Positions 25,604 through 33,870 are shown, counted from the first letter of the stretch. The stretch: DNA of 64,000 nucleotides from an uncultured Verrucomicrobiales bacterium (GCA_937928545.1 CALGJQ010000014.1:141852-205851); one strand, 5' to 3'. The notes: a model not told the origin generated them from the sequence alone. Numbers and translations are program-made.

Positions 25604-25794
25604 GGACCTTTTTTTTCAAAGAAGCCCTCTGAAAAATGCCCAACGGGTGTTTTAGATTTATGGTCAAATTGGTGCTGGTCGAGACGATCGGAGAGGAGTT
25701 TTTGTTAACACAGATTTTCCTGATCTAGCTGACACGTTTTGATTGAAGAGGATTGCACGGATTTTTCTTCAGGAATTTTGGATGGATGACGGCG

Positions 25795-25829
25795 TAAAAA
25801 AAGCCCCGCGCTCGGGGTGAGCGGGGGCG
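25795..25829 (-). terminator. rho-independent terminator after the SDR gene
   Basis: On the minus strand a GC-rich hairpin (gcccccgctc … gagcgcggggc, one bulge) is followed directly by a run of seven T. It lies 27 bp beyond the SDR stop at 25856. Confidence 0.85.
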
Positions 25830-25855
25830 ATTTGAGAAGGGGTGGTTGTTGCCGC

Positions 25856-26617
25856 TCAGATCACGCGGTCGTTGCCGCCGTCGATGGGGATTTGGGCGCC
25901 GGTGGTGGCGCTGAAGACGGGGCCCGCGACGGTGGAGACCATGGCGGCGACGCCGGGGGAGGTGATCTCGGTGCTGAGGAGGTTTTTGGTTTTGTATTCC
26001 TCGACGGTCATGTTGTAGCGCTTGGCTGATTTTTCGAGCGCTTCTTGGGACCAGATTTCGGTGTCGAAGACGGCATCGGGGTGGATGATGTTGACGCGGA
26101 CGCCGTGGGGGGCGAGCTCGAGAGCAGCCACTCTTGCGAGTTGGGTGACGCCGGCTTTGGTGACGGAGTAGGCGGAGGCGCCGGGTCCGGGGGCGGCGAA
26201 GTTTCGCGAGCCGATGATGATGATGCTGGCGGAGAGCTTGCTCTCTTTGAGGTAGGGGATGGAGAATTTGAGGAAGCGCTGGGTGGCGGTGAGGTTGATC
26301 TTGAGGTGGAGGTCCCAGGAGTCTTGGGGGGCGTCGATGTATTCGCCGGATTTGAAGATGCCGGCGTTGGCCACGATGAGGTCGAGGCTGCCGTGTTTAG
26401 CGGCGGTGTCATTGATGATTTTTTTCAGGGCGGCGTCATCGGTGATGTCGCAGACTATGCCGGTGAGGCGCTCGCCAGTGAGGTTTGTGACGACGTCGGG
26501 GTTGATGTCGAGACCGACGACGGTGGCTCCGTCGTTGCGGAGGCGTTCGGCAGTAGCGCGACCGATTCCACCGCAGGCTCCGGTGACAATGGCTACTTTA
26601 TTGGCGTGGATGGGCAT
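25856..26617 (-). CDS. SDR-family oxidoreductase resembling the dehydrogenase half of RhaD/YuxG-type aldolase fusions
   Basis: A 253-residue NAD(P)-dependent short-chain dehydrogenase. Cofactor loop VAIVTGACGGIGRA (TGxxxGIG), NAG in IVANAGIF, catalytic Ser in IIIIGSRNF and YSVTKAG (YxxxK). The C-terminal part NIIHPDAVFDTEIWSQEAL … TVEEYKTKNLLSTEIT and TTGAQIPIDGG closely resembles the SDR domain of bifunctional rhamnulose-phosphate aldolase/dehydrogenase proteins, here without the aldolase. It is last of the LsrF/LsrE-like gene set and is followed by a terminator. A sugar or sugar-derived alcohol/aldehyde substrate is inferred. Confidence 0.88.
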   Translation of the reverse strand: MPIHANKVAIVTGACGGIGRATAERLRNDGATVVGLDINPDVVTNLTGERLTGIVCDITDDAALKKIINDTAAKHGSLDLIVANAGIFKSGEYIDAPQDSWDLHLKINLTATQRFLKFSIPYLKESKLSASIIIIGSRNFAAPGPGASAYSVTKAGVTQLARVAALELAPHGVRVNIIHPDAVFDTEIWSQEALEKSAKRYNMTVEEYKTKNLLSTEITSPGVAAMVSTVAGPVFSATTGAQIPIDGGNDRVI

Positions 26618-26650
26618 GTTATTGGGTGATTGGGTTAAGAGGTTATTTGG

Positions 26651-26943
26651 GGGCTTGGTTGAGGGGGTGGCTCACGCAGAGGCTTTGTAGTTGGGTGATT
26701 GAGGAGGTTTTGACCACAGAGTGAGCGGAAGGGAGCTGAAGCTTGGTTGAGGGGAGGTCTCACGCAGAGCAGCGGAGCAGCAGAGGCTTGGTTGTTAGGA
26801 AGAGTGAGCTTGGTTGAGGAAGTTTTGATCCGCAGATTAATAAGATTAGCGCAGATTAGTTGAGGAGGTTTTGACCACAGAATGAGTGGAAGGGAGCTGA
26901 AGCTTGGTTGAGGGGATGGCTCACGCAGAGCAGCAGAGGCTTT
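26651..26943. repeat. array of dispersed intergenic repeats (two full copies and one partial)
   Basis: Copies at 26701-26789 and 26861-26943 share gaggaggttttgaccacag, agggagctgaagcttggttg and ctcacgcagagcagc. A partial copy lies at 26651-26684, and a ccgcagatta … gcgcagatta pair lies at 26830-26859. The same core (gcttggttgagggg + tcacgcagag) recurs at 35.3, 47.1 and 52.1 kb. Non-coding. Confidence 0.85.
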
Positions 26944-26968
26944 GGTTTAGGGTTTCTTGATTTAGAGA

Positions 26969-27652
26969 TTAGGATTTCACCCCAATGGTTTTGTTGAAGA
27001 AGGTGAGGTTTTCGGCGGGGTCTTCGTTGTTGAAGATGGCGGAGCCGGAGACGACGAAGTGGGGGTTCATGGCGGCGATTTGGGCGATGGTGTTTTTGTT
27101 GACGCCGCCATCGATGCAGATGAGGAGCTCGGGCTTCCACTCGAGGAGCTCTTTGATCTTGGCGGGAATGTCTTCGAGGAAGGTTTCTTTGCCAGAGTAG
27201 GGGCCGACTCCGAGGAGGAGGACGTAATCGATTTGATCGAGGTATTGCTTGATGAAGCTGGGGGAGGTGCCGGGGTTGAGGGAGACGCCGCGGACGATGT
27301 CTTGGTGGGAGGAGATGCGGGCGAGGGTGTCGTCGATGTGAGCGGTGTATTCGACGGAGAATGAGATGAGGTCAGCTCCGGCGGCGGCGAAGGAGTCGAT
27401 GTGTTGCTTTGGTTTGTTGATGAGGAGGTGGACGTCCTTCAAGAGGCTGGTTTTGAGCCCGGCGACGAAGGGAGAGCCTACGGTGATGTTTGGCCAGATG
27501 TTGCCGTCCATGACATCGAAGTGGAGGAGGTTGACGTCGTTTTCCAAAAGGGTTTGGAGGGCGGCGTCTTGATTGCCCATGTCGGCACTGAGGGTGGCGA
27601 CGGAGAGTTGGGGGCGAGAGCGGATGAGGTCGATTTTTTCGGCGCGTGTCAT
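26969..27652 (-). CDS. ribulose-phosphate 3-epimerase family protein (Rpe/LsrE-like)
   Basis: A 227-residue TIM-barrel epimerase. All four metal-binding positions of the family appear present: HFDVMDGNIWPNITVG (His and Asp), DVHLLINKP (His) and LLICIDGGVN (Asp). The N-terminal LSVATLSADMGNQ corresponds to the PSxLSAD start of Rpe. Divergence from typical housekeeping Rpe, plus its position next to an LsrF-like gene, recalls LsrE, the Rpe paralog of the Salmonella lsr operon. It probably epimerises a pentulose-type phosphate; the exact substrate is unknown. A housekeeping rpe may exist elsewhere. Confidence 0.85.
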   Translation of the reverse strand: MTRAEKIDLIRSRPQLSVATLSADMGNQDAALQTLLENDVNLLHFDVMDGNIWPNITVGSPFVAGLKTSLLKDVHLLINKPKQHIDSFAAAGADLISFSVEYTAHIDDTLARISSHQDIVRGVSLNPGTSPSFIKQYLDQIDYVLLLGVGPYSGKETFLEDIPAKIKELLEWKPELLICIDGGVNKNTIAQIAAMNPHFVVSGSAIFNNEDPAENLTFFNKTIGVKS

Positions 27653-27694
27653 GATGGTTGGTCGTTGGGATTGGAGAATAATTAGAATTAGATC

Positions 27695-27774
27695 GCCCTT
27701 TCAGGGCTTGGATTTTCTGAGGACGTGAATCCTAGGGCGATGCCCTAGGCTACGTTAGTGTGCCCCGTTGGGGC
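27695..27774. repeat. three-hairpin intergenic element
   Basis: Three short perfect hairpins in a row: gccct-ttc-agggc (27695-27707), cctagggc-gat-gccctagg (27731-27749) and gcccc-gtt-ggggc (27762-27774). I recall near-identical 'cgccctttcagggc … cctagggc … gccccgttggggc' elements dispersed in other Bacteroidetes/Verrucomicrobia-type genomes, but cannot check here. It lies between the epimerase and LsrF-like genes. Confidence 0.75.
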
Positions 27775-27782
27775 TGGGAATG

Positions 27783-27822
27783 AAAAACCCCGGGACTCTT
27801 TTTGGGAGGCCCCGGGGTTTTT
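27783..27822. terminator. bidirectional rho-independent terminator
   Basis: aaaaaccccggg … cccggggttttt forms a strong hairpin with A-run and T-run on the two sides, able to work on both strands. On the minus strand it follows the LsrF-like gene (stop at 27863) and separates it from the epimerase gene. Confidence 0.85.
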
Positions 27823-27862
27823 GAAGGTTGAGAAGTGACCGGGGCGGTCACGCCACGAGTTG

Positions 27863-28729
27863 TTAGCCAGCGTTGTAGATTTCGATGGCTTCGGCGGGTT
27901 TGGCGCCGTTGTGGACGACTTCTTTGACGGCGCGCATCATGGCGAGGGGTTTGTCGGATTGGAAGACGTTGCGGCCCATGTCGACTCCGGAAGCGCCACA
28001 TTGGATGGCGTTGTAGCAGAGTTCGAGTGCCTCGAGCTCGGGGAGCTTTTTTCCTCCGGCGATGACGACGGGGACGGGGCAGGCGGCGACGACGTTTTCG
28101 AAGCCTTCGGTGTAGTAAGTTTTGACGATGGAGGCGCCGTTTTCAGCACAAACGCGGGAGGCGAGGCCGAAGTAGCGGGAGTCGCGAGCCATGTCCTTTC
28201 CGACAGCGGTGACACCCATGACGGGGATGCTGTATTTGTTGCCGATGTCGACGAGCTTGGAGAAGTTGGCGATGGTGGAGGCCTCGGTGTCGGCGTCACC
28301 GATGGCGAGCATGGCTGCCATGGCGGAGACGTTCATGCCGATGGCATCGATCTCGGAGATGAGCACGTTGTGGTTCATCTCGGTGAGGATGGTGGTGCCT
28401 GAGTCGGTGCGGAGGCAGATGGGCTTGGTGTTTTCCGCAGGGATGCTGGTGCGAATCATGCCGCGGCAACCCATGAGGCAGTCGGCTTCTTCGGCAAGGG
28501 GGGCGATGTTGAGGTCGATGCGCTCGAGACCGGAGGTGGGGCCCATGAGGAAGCCGTGGTCGAAGGCAAGCATGACGGTACGTCCGGACTTGCGGTTAAA
28601 GATGCGGGACATGCGGTTTTTAATTCCCCATGAGGCGCTGTTCATGCCTTTGAGGTAGAATGAGGAGGTGTCTGCGGGTGTGTTGAGACCGAAGTTGTCT
28701 CCGTCTCTGATGTCGTCTAGGTCAGCCAT
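27863..28729 (-). CDS. lsrF: LsrF-like class I aldolase/thiolase (3-hydroxy-5-phosphonooxypentane-2,4-dione thiolase family)
   Basis: A 288-residue DhnA/DeoC-type TIM barrel. Its text follows E. coli LsrF along the whole length as I recall it: MADLDDIRDGDNF start, WGIKNRMSRIFNRKSGRTVM, LAFDHGFLMGPTSGLERIDL, VGKDMARDSRYF, the Schiff-base Lys in IVKTYYTEGFE, then PVPVVIAGGKKLPE and GASGVDMGRNVFQSD. LsrF transfers an acetyl unit from phospho-AI-2-derived dione to CoA. Here no lsrK, lsrR or AI-2 transporter is nearby, so the true substrate may differ. Neighbours are an Rpe/LsrE-like epimerase, an SDR and a UPF0261 protein. Confidence 0.9.
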   Translation of the reverse strand: MADLDDIRDGDNFGLNTPADTSSFYLKGMNSASWGIKNRMSRIFNRKSGRTVMLAFDHGFLMGPTSGLERIDLNIAPLAEEADCLMGCRGMIRTSIPAENTKPICLRTDSGTTILTEMNHNVLISEIDAIGMNVSAMAAMLAIGDADTEASTIANFSKLVDIGNKYSIPVMGVTAVGKDMARDSRYFGLASRVCAENGASIVKTYYTEGFENVVAACPVPVVIAGGKKLPELEALELCYNAIQCGASGVDMGRNVFQSDKPLAMMRAVKEVVHNGAKPAEAIEIYNAG

Positions 28730-28797
28730 GGTATTAGTAGTTTAGTAGGTTGGGTTGTTTTGAGAAAATTTGAGGTGGTTTTTTGATTGAGGTGGTT

Positions 28798-28887
28798 TTT
28801 TGAACCGCTAAGTCGCTAAGACGCGAAGTTTTTTGAGGCTTGGTTGGGGGGCTTGGTTGGGGGGGAGCGGGCAGGATGCCCACTCTC
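28798..28887. repeat. dispersed repeat: aaccgctaag/acgcgaag unit plus gagcgggcaggatgcccac hairpin
   Basis: ttgaaccgctaagtcgctaa gacgcgaagttttttgag, cttggttggggg twice, then gggc-aggat-gccc within gagcgggcaggatgcccact. The first part recurs almost unchanged at 32398-32440. It fills the gap between the LsrF-like and UPF0261 genes. Confidence 0.8.
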
Positions 28888-28898
28888 CATATTTTTTT

Positions 28899-30152
28899 TT
28901 AGGCTTCGAGTTTGTTGATGAGGTAGGTGACGGCGCGCTCGACGAAGGCGGGGTCTTGGGCGGTGAGGTTCATTGATTCGACTTCGATGGTGCTTGGGAG
29001 GTGTTTTTGGAGGGACTTCCAGTAGGCGGCGTCGAGGTCTGGGTTGTAGAGTTCACCTCCTTCGGCGGAGTAGGAGGAGACGCCTTTGAGGGGCATGAGG
29101 AAGAGGGTGTCTTTGGTGGAGTGGGTGAGTTTTTCGCCGATGACTTTGGCGACGCGGTCTTGTTCTTCGGCGTTGAGGCGAGGGACGAAGACGTAGGGGG
29201 AGTGCCAGGTGATTTGGTGGTCTTCGTATCCGGCGGGAACTTTGGAGGGCTCGTTGACGAGGATGCCGAGGTGCTCGGAGCCACCGGGGACGATGACTTG
29301 GGGGAGGCCAAGTTGCCCGGCGACGGTGAGGCGGTCGGGGCCACCTGCGCGGAGGACGCCGAAGACGCCGTCGGCGATTTCGCCAAGGCCGTAGTCGAAG
29401 ACGGCGTTGATGATTCCTTCTTTCATCATTTGTTCCATGGCGTCACCACCGGCGCCGATGGCGTGGAAGGTGATGACCTCGTAGCCGGCTTTTTCAAAGA
29501 GTTCGATGGCGTGCATGGCGCCCTGAGTGAGGACGCCGAGGTTGGACATGCCGATGACGCCCTTGGGGCCTTTGAGCTTGCACTCGCTCTCGCTCGTCCG
29601 CATGGATTTTGCGATGCTTTCTTGTGTGGATTGGGCCATGCCCCAGGCGGCGGCGGCGGCGTTTGCGAGGATTTTGCGGGAGAAGACGTTGAGGCCGAGG
29701 ATGTCGGAGACGGCGAACATCATGGTGATGTCCTTGATGCCGACGAAGGGGGAGGTGTCGCCGGAGGCGGCGGTGGAAAGCATGACTTTGGGGAAGCCGT
29801 AGGGGAGGGCTTGGAGGATGGGGGCGCAGGTGGAGGTTCCTTGGGTGCCACCGAGGGTGACGACGGCGTGGATTTTTTTGGACTCTTGGAGGTCGAGCAG
29901 GAGCTTGGTGGCTCCGGCGACGATGAAGGGGTTGGATTGTTCGCGGTTGGGTTTGACGAGGAGTTCGTGGAGGTTGCCGCCGCCAGCGGAGATGACTTCT
30001 TGTTTGGTGACGTCTGCTTTGAGGTCGGAGTCGCCGACGAGGGAGAGGTCGATGAGGAGGGCTTGGCCGCCGAGGGTCTCGATTTCGGTGCGCATGAAGT
30101 TGGCTTCATCGGCTTTGGTGTCGAGAGTTGCTAGGATGGCGACGGTTTTCAT
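28899..30152 (-). CDS. Tm-1-like ATP-binding / UPF0261 family protein
   Basis: 417 residues from the ATG at 30152 (MKTVAILATLDTKADEANFM); a longer frame to 30224 has no plausible N-terminus. The start matches the TxDTK signature of the UPF0261/Tm-1-like family. VVTLGGTQGTSTCAPILQALP and KVMLSTAASGDTSPFVG continue the first domain, and a second domain begins at KGVIGMSNLGVLTQGAMHAI. Plant Tm-1 has an ATP-binding N-terminal domain of this kind; the bacterial function is unknown. It is the first gene of the LsrF/epimerase/SDR set and is divergent from the YWTD protein. Confidence 0.85.
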   Translation of the reverse strand: MKTVAILATLDTKADEANFMRTEIETLGGQALLIDLSLVGDSDLKADVTKQEVISAGGGNLHELLVKPNREQSNPFIVAGATKLLLDLQESKKIHAVVTLGGTQGTSTCAPILQALPYGFPKVMLSTAASGDTSPFVGIKDITMMFAVSDILGLNVFSRKILANAAAAAWGMAQSTQESIAKSMRTSESECKLKGPKGVIGMSNLGVLTQGAMHAIELFEKAGYEVITFHAIGAGGDAMEQMMKEGIINAVFDYGLGEIADGVFGVLRAGGPDRLTVAGQLGLPQVIVPGGSEHLGILVNEPSKVPAGYEDHQITWHSPYVFVPRLNAEEQDRVAKVIGEKLTHSTKDTLFLMPLKGVSSYSAEGGELYNPDLDAAYWKSLQKHLPSTIEVESMNLTAQDPAFVERAVTYLINKLEA

Positions 30153-30299
30153 TGGTCTATGGATACAAGAAGGCGGGAGAAGTGTCTTGAAGAAAACGGG
30201 GTGTTTTTTGAATGAAATCGTCAAAGAGCTTCTTGGGTGAGATGGATCTTGAGGCCTTTAGGATTGCCGGAAGAGGGGGGCGGGGGTTTAAGTGGGTTT

Positions 30300-31568
30300 A
30301 TGAAAGAATTGAAAATTCTTTTTTTGTATGTGTTTTGCGGAATGTCGCCATTGTGGGGGCAGGATGGTCCGCGCTTGTTTTGGACTGATAAGGATGCCAG
30401 TACTGTGGAGTCATGGGATCTAGATGGTGGGAATCGGGAGACGATTGCGAACGGTCAGGCTGATCCGCGGGGGATCGTGGTGGATCGGGAATTTGATCTT
30501 CTTTTTTGGGTGACGAGGGGGGATGGGTCGATTCGGACTTCGAATCTTAATGGATCGGGGCAGGCTGTTTTTTTGAATGGTTTAAATTCTCCGGCTGATC
30601 TCGCGATGGATCGAGTTGGACGGGTGCTCTACTGGGTGGAAGAGGATGCGGGGAGGATTCGTCGGAAGACGGTGGATGGAGATGAGACGCCGACGGATGT
30701 GATCAGCGGATTGAATGATCCCTACTATCTCGCGGTTGATGGTGGATTTATCTACTGGAGTGAGTTCGACAATACTGTGATTCGTCGCTGCACTTTGGAC
30801 GGGCTGAATCAAGAAGTGGTGGTGTCTGGTTTGTTTCAGGTGCGGGATGTGGAAGTGGCGGATGGGGTGATCTATTGGTGTGACCGAGATAGTAGTGATG
30901 TGAGGAGTCGGGCGGTGGATGGAATGGAGAGTGGAGAGGTCTTGTTTTCAGGAGGGGGAATGGAACGTCCTCATGGTTTGGTTTTGGATCCGGAAGAGGG
31001 ACAATTGTATTGGACGGATACGAGGGCGAAACGGGTGAGCTCAGGAGCAATGGATGGATCGGGAGGTGAGACGATTATTGTTTCGAGGGTGCTGGATGGA
31101 GATTGGGTGAATGGGCCTTGGGCGATCGATTTTTGGAGAGCTCCGGTTGATGTTTTTCAGGAATGGCGGGAAGAGAATTTTACGAGTGAGGAGCTGGCGG
31201 ATGCGGGATTGGAAATGAGTGTGTGGGGGAACTCGGCGGACCCGGATGGGGATGGGCGGGAGAATTTGATGGAGTATGCTCAGGGGACTGATCCAAAGGT
31301 GAGCGGGGGAATGCTGATCGAGACAGCTGCGAGTGAGGGGAAGTTTCAGGTGAAGGTCCGGATGCGGAAGAATGATGGAGCGCTGCAGTATGCGGTGGAG
31401 TCATCGCCGGATTTATCGGCTGCAGTCTGGCAGACTGATGAGCTGATGGAAGTGTTGCCACGAGAGGTTGATGAAGATGATCCTTCCTTCGAGTATGTCA
31501 CGGTCGAGGTGCCCTTTACTGATGTTAATGGGGCACGGCTATTTGCGAGACTTCGGGTGGAACGCTAG
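30300..31568 (+). CDS. secreted YWTD (LDL-receptor type) beta-propeller protein
   Basis: 422 residues from ATG 30300, which gives the signal peptide MKELKILFLYVFCGMSPLWG. Five to six propeller blades with YWTD-like repeats are visible: RLFWTDKDAST, LLFWVTRGDGS, VLYWVEEDAGR, FIYWSEFDNTV, VIYWCDRDSSD and QLYWTDTRAKR, each followed by a hydrophobic NPxxLA(V/M)D strand. A Ca-binding-like segment DPDGDGRENLMEYAQG (type 3/dockerin-like) and a C-terminal module follow. Likely an extracellular binding protein. Its TAG stop overlaps the stop of the convergent AraC gene within the palindrome ctag (31565-31568). Confidence 0.85.
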   Translation: MKELKILFLYVFCGMSPLWGQDGPRLFWTDKDASTVESWDLDGGNRETIANGQADPRGIVVDREFDLLFWVTRGDGSIRTSNLNGSGQAVFLNGLNSPADLAMDRVGRVLYWVEEDAGRIRRKTVDGDETPTDVISGLNDPYYLAVDGGFIYWSEFDNTVIRRCTLDGLNQEVVVSGLFQVRDVEVADGVIYWCDRDSSDVRSRAVDGMESGEVLFSGGGMERPHGLVLDPEEGQLYWTDTRAKRVSSGAMDGSGGETIIVSRVLDGDWVNGPWAIDFWRAPVDVFQEWREENFTSEELADAGLEMSVWGNSADPDGDGRENLMEYAQGTDPKVSGGMLIETAASEGKFQVKVRMRKNDGALQYAVESSPDLSAAVWQTDELMEVLPREVDEDDPSFEYVTVEVPFTDVNGARLFARLRVER

Positions 31569-32287
31569 ATCCGGTAGCGGGCGCGGTAGGCGGAGGGTGG
31601 TTCCTTGAGGATGCGGGAGAATTCGCGGGAGAAATGGGCTTGGTCGGAGAAGCCGCAGTGGTGGCTGATTTCAGCGAAGGTCTGGGTGGTGCGGACGATG
31701 AGGTGGGAGGCTTCTTGGACACGGAGGTGGCGGAGGTATTCCTTGGGCGTCATGTTGAAGGTGGACTTAAATTTGCGGAGTAGGCTGGAGAGGGAGAGGT
31801 TGGCAGTTTTTGCGAGTTCGGTGATGGGGATGTTGTCGCGGTAGTGTTGGTGAAGGAGCTGGAGGGCGGGGCCGAGTTCTTCGTTTTTTGAGAGGGAGGT
31901 GGTGCCTTGGTCGAAGGGCCTGGTGATTCCGATGATGCCACAGATGTCTCCTTTTTGATTGAAGAGGGGCTTTTTGGTGGTGGTGGACCAGTCGACGAAT
32001 CCGCTGCCGCGGGGGACGAGTTCGACGCGGTTGATGATCGATTCTCCGGTGTCGAGGATGCGGAGGTCATCCTTGCGGATGTCTTTTAGGATATGGGCGG
32101 GGATGAAGTCGTCGTCTTTTTTACCGAGGATATCGTCTGACTCGAAGATATCGCAGAGGCGTTGGTTGTAGGCGACGTAGCGGAGGTCGCGGTCTTTGAC
32201 GAAGTAGATGAAGCCGGGGAGGTCATCGAAGATGTTGGCGAGGTGGTTCTCGACGTGGTTCTTTTGAAAGAATTGGTCATCCTGCAC
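31565..32287 (-). CDS. AraC-family transcriptional regulator with N-terminal PAS domain
   Basis: 240 residues from GTG 32287. A PAS fold occupies ~12-125 (NIFDDLPGFIYFVKDRDLRY, LGKKDDDFIPAHIL, WSTTTKKPLFNQKGDICGII). The C-terminal AraC domain has two helix-turn-helices: ITELAKTANLSLSSLLRKFK and FAEISHHCGFSDQAHFSREF with the typical Y/RARYR end. The PAS domain would sense a ligand or redox state. The open frame continues upstream through a tandem repeat and the phosphatase gene, where it is noise. No RBS is visible before the GTG, so the start could be slightly off. Target genes unknown; the PhoD-like gene lies upstream on the same strand. Confidence 0.85.
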   Translation of the reverse strand: MQDDQFFQKNHVENHLANIFDDLPGFIYFVKDRDLRYVAYNQRLCDIFESDDILGKKDDDFIPAHILKDIRKDDLRILDTGESIINRVELVPRGSGFVDWSTTTKKPLFNQKGDICGIIGITRPFDQGTTSLSKNEELGPALQLLHQHYRDNIPITELAKTANLSLSSLLRKFKSTFNMTPKEYLRHLRVQEASHLIVRTTQTFAEISHHCGFSDQAHFSREFSRILKEPPSAYRARYRI

Positions 32288-32290
32288 GGA

Positions 32291-32375
32291 GGAATGGTGA
32301 GTGGTGAAGGGTGACTTGTGAAGTCTGGGGTTTTGAATGGTGACTTGTGAGTGGTGAGTGGTGGATTCTGGGGTT
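32291..32375. repeat. imperfect tandem repeat of ggtgacttgtgagtggtga-type units
   Basis: Two ~40-bp units, each with aatggtga, gtgacttgtga and tctggggtt, lie directly before the AraC start. Related text occurs at 8297-8325 and 35281-35295. Confidence 0.65.
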
Positions 32376-32380
32376 GAGGG

Positions 32381-32446
32381 GCTTTGGTTGAGGAGGTTTG
32401 AACCGCTAAGACGCGGAGGCGCGAAGTTTTTTGAGACTTGGTTGGT
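32381..32446. repeat. dispersed repeat: ttgaaccgctaagacgcggag unit
   Basis: gctttggttgaggaggtttg then aaccgctaagacgcggaggc and gcgaagttttttgagacttg. Near copy of 28798-28845; ends 3 bp from the PhoD-like stop. Confidence 0.8.
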
Positions 32447-32448
32447 GG

Positions 32449-33870
32449 CTATTTGGAGGGGGTTAGGTCTTGGAGGGTGGTGCTGAATTTTAGGTGGTCG
32501 GGGGAGGTGCCTTTTTCGGTGACGCAGCGGTAGGTGACGGAGGGGTTGGCGGAGGTGAAGTCGAAATCTAGGAGGCCGAAGAAGTTGCCCTCGTTGTGGG
32601 AGAAGAAGGAGTGAGGGTTGGCTTTGTGGGTATGGATGTTGGTGACCTTGGCGGAGTTGAATTCGTAGAGGGGGTAGCCGAGGTCGAAGCCGAGCTTGAA
32701 CATTTCGTGGCGGTGTCGGTCGCCGGAGAGGAGGAAGACGCCGGAGATTTTTTGGTCTCGGATGAGGGAGAAGATTTCGTCTCGTTCGTGGGCGTAGCCT
32801 TGCCAAGAGTCTTTGCCGCCTTTGTCGGCGTGCTCGGTCCAGAGGGTGCCGGAGCAGAGGACTTTGAATTTTGATTTTGAGTTAGCGAGGGTTTCTTTGA
32901 GCCAGTTTTTTTGGAAGTCGCCGAGGAGGGATTTTCCTTTGCGGTGGCGGTAGTAACGGCCATCGGTCATGATGAAGTGGACGTCGCCGATGGTGAAGTC
33001 GAAGAAGGTGCCGGGGTGGTCTGAGCCACCGGCGTAGGGTGGGTTATTCCAGTTTTGAGCGAAGACTTCGAAGTTTTTGACCTTCCAAGCGGGTTTGAAG
33101 ATTTCGGGGCCGCCTTCGTCATCGTTTGCGGCGAAATCGTGGTCATCCCAGATGGAGTAGATGGGAGTGGTGGCGGTGAGGGTGCGGTAGGCGGGGTGGA
33201 ATTGGCGGCGGTAGTAATGGACGCGTTGCTTTTGTTGGTCTTCGGGGAGGTCGATGTAGAGGTTGTCGCCGAGGGTGAGGTAGGCGATGGGGTTTTGGGC
33301 TGCGACCACCTTCCAAATGTCTTCGAGCTGGGGGACGTAGCGGGAGCAGGCGCCGAAGGCGATGGAGAATTTGCCATTAAAGTTGGCTTGCGGTGCGGTG
33401 CGGAAGCTGAGGTTTTTGGGGAGGGGAGAGGCTGGTTTGTCGTCGATGAGGAGTTGGTAGGCGTATGAGGTGTTTGGTTTAAGTCCGGTGAGGGTGATGC
33501 GGCCGGTGAGGTCGCTGGCGAAGGTGGTTTGCGTGGGGCCAAATTTTGTGCCGTCAGGGAGGATGACGGTGACTTCGGCGGGTTGGGCGGTGCGGAACCA
33601 GATGGAGGTCGAGGTGGGGCTGAGTTGTCCGAGAGCGGGGCCGCCGAGGAGGGTGAGTTTGTGTTTTTTAAGGAGGGCGAGGTAGGCCGGGTTCTTGGCG
33701 ATGGTGGCGAGGGAGGCTTCGCGATCGTTTGAGTCGTAGATTTCTCGTACTAAGAGAGGTTCGAGTTCGCCGAGGATGGGGAAGTCTTTTGGGGTTGGGA
33801 GGAGGGGCTTGGCTAGGGATGTGGAGATTAAGAGAAGGGCAAAGATGGACTTTAGAGAATGGGTGAGCAT
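32449..33870 (-). CDS. PhoD-like alkaline phosphatase/phosphodiesterase, secreted
   Basis: 473 residues from ATG 33870 (signal MLTHSLKSIFALLLISTSLA); the longer frame is a shadow of the upstream gene. An N-terminal beta domain (~75-170) precedes a metallophosphatase core: IAFGACSRY, AYLTLGDNLYID, the diagnostic YSIWDDHDFAANDDEGG, FIMTDGRYYRHRKG, LCSGTLWTEH and VFLLSGDRHRHEMF. These are the PhoD metal ligands (D, N, H). The enzyme should hydrolyse phosphate mono- or diesters outside the cytoplasm using Fe/Ca. Confidence 0.9.
   Translation of the reverse strand: MLTHSLKSIFALLLISTSLAKPLLPTPKDFPILGELEPLLVREIYDSNDREASLATIAKNPAYLALLKKHKLTLLGGPALGQLSPTSTSIWFRTAQPAEVTVILPDGTKFGPTQTTFASDLTGRITLTGLKPNTSYAYQLLIDDKPASPLPKNLSFRTAPQANFNGKFSIAFGACSRYVPQLEDIWKVVAAQNPIAYLTLGDNLYIDLPEDQQKQRVHYYRRQFHPAYRTLTATTPIYSIWDDHDFAANDDEGGPEIFKPAWKVKNFEVFAQNWNNPPYAGGSDHPGTFFDFTIGDVHFIMTDGRYYRHRKGKSLLGDFQKNWLKETLANSKSKFKVLCSGTLWTEHADKGGKDSWQGYAHERDEIFSLIRDQKISGVFLLSGDRHRHEMFKLGFDLGYPLYEFNSAKVTNIHTHKANPHSFFSHNEGNFFGLLDFDFTSANPSVTYRCVTEKGTSPDHLKFSTTLQDLTPSK

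Noticed and set aside
26701..26943. Repeat array as a CRISPR array
   Set aside because: Copies are degenerate, unevenly spaced and without unique spacers or cas genes.
29001..30134. Long plus-strand open frame opposite the UPF0261 gene
   Set aside because: Composition (Gly/Val/Asp/Glu-rich, no domain) is that of a shadow of the minus-strand gene, which has clear family motifs.
32288..32806. N-terminal extension of the AraC gene
   Set aside because: It reads Arg/Pro-rich noise through the PhoD-like gene and the tandem repeat; the PAS domain starts after GTG 32287.
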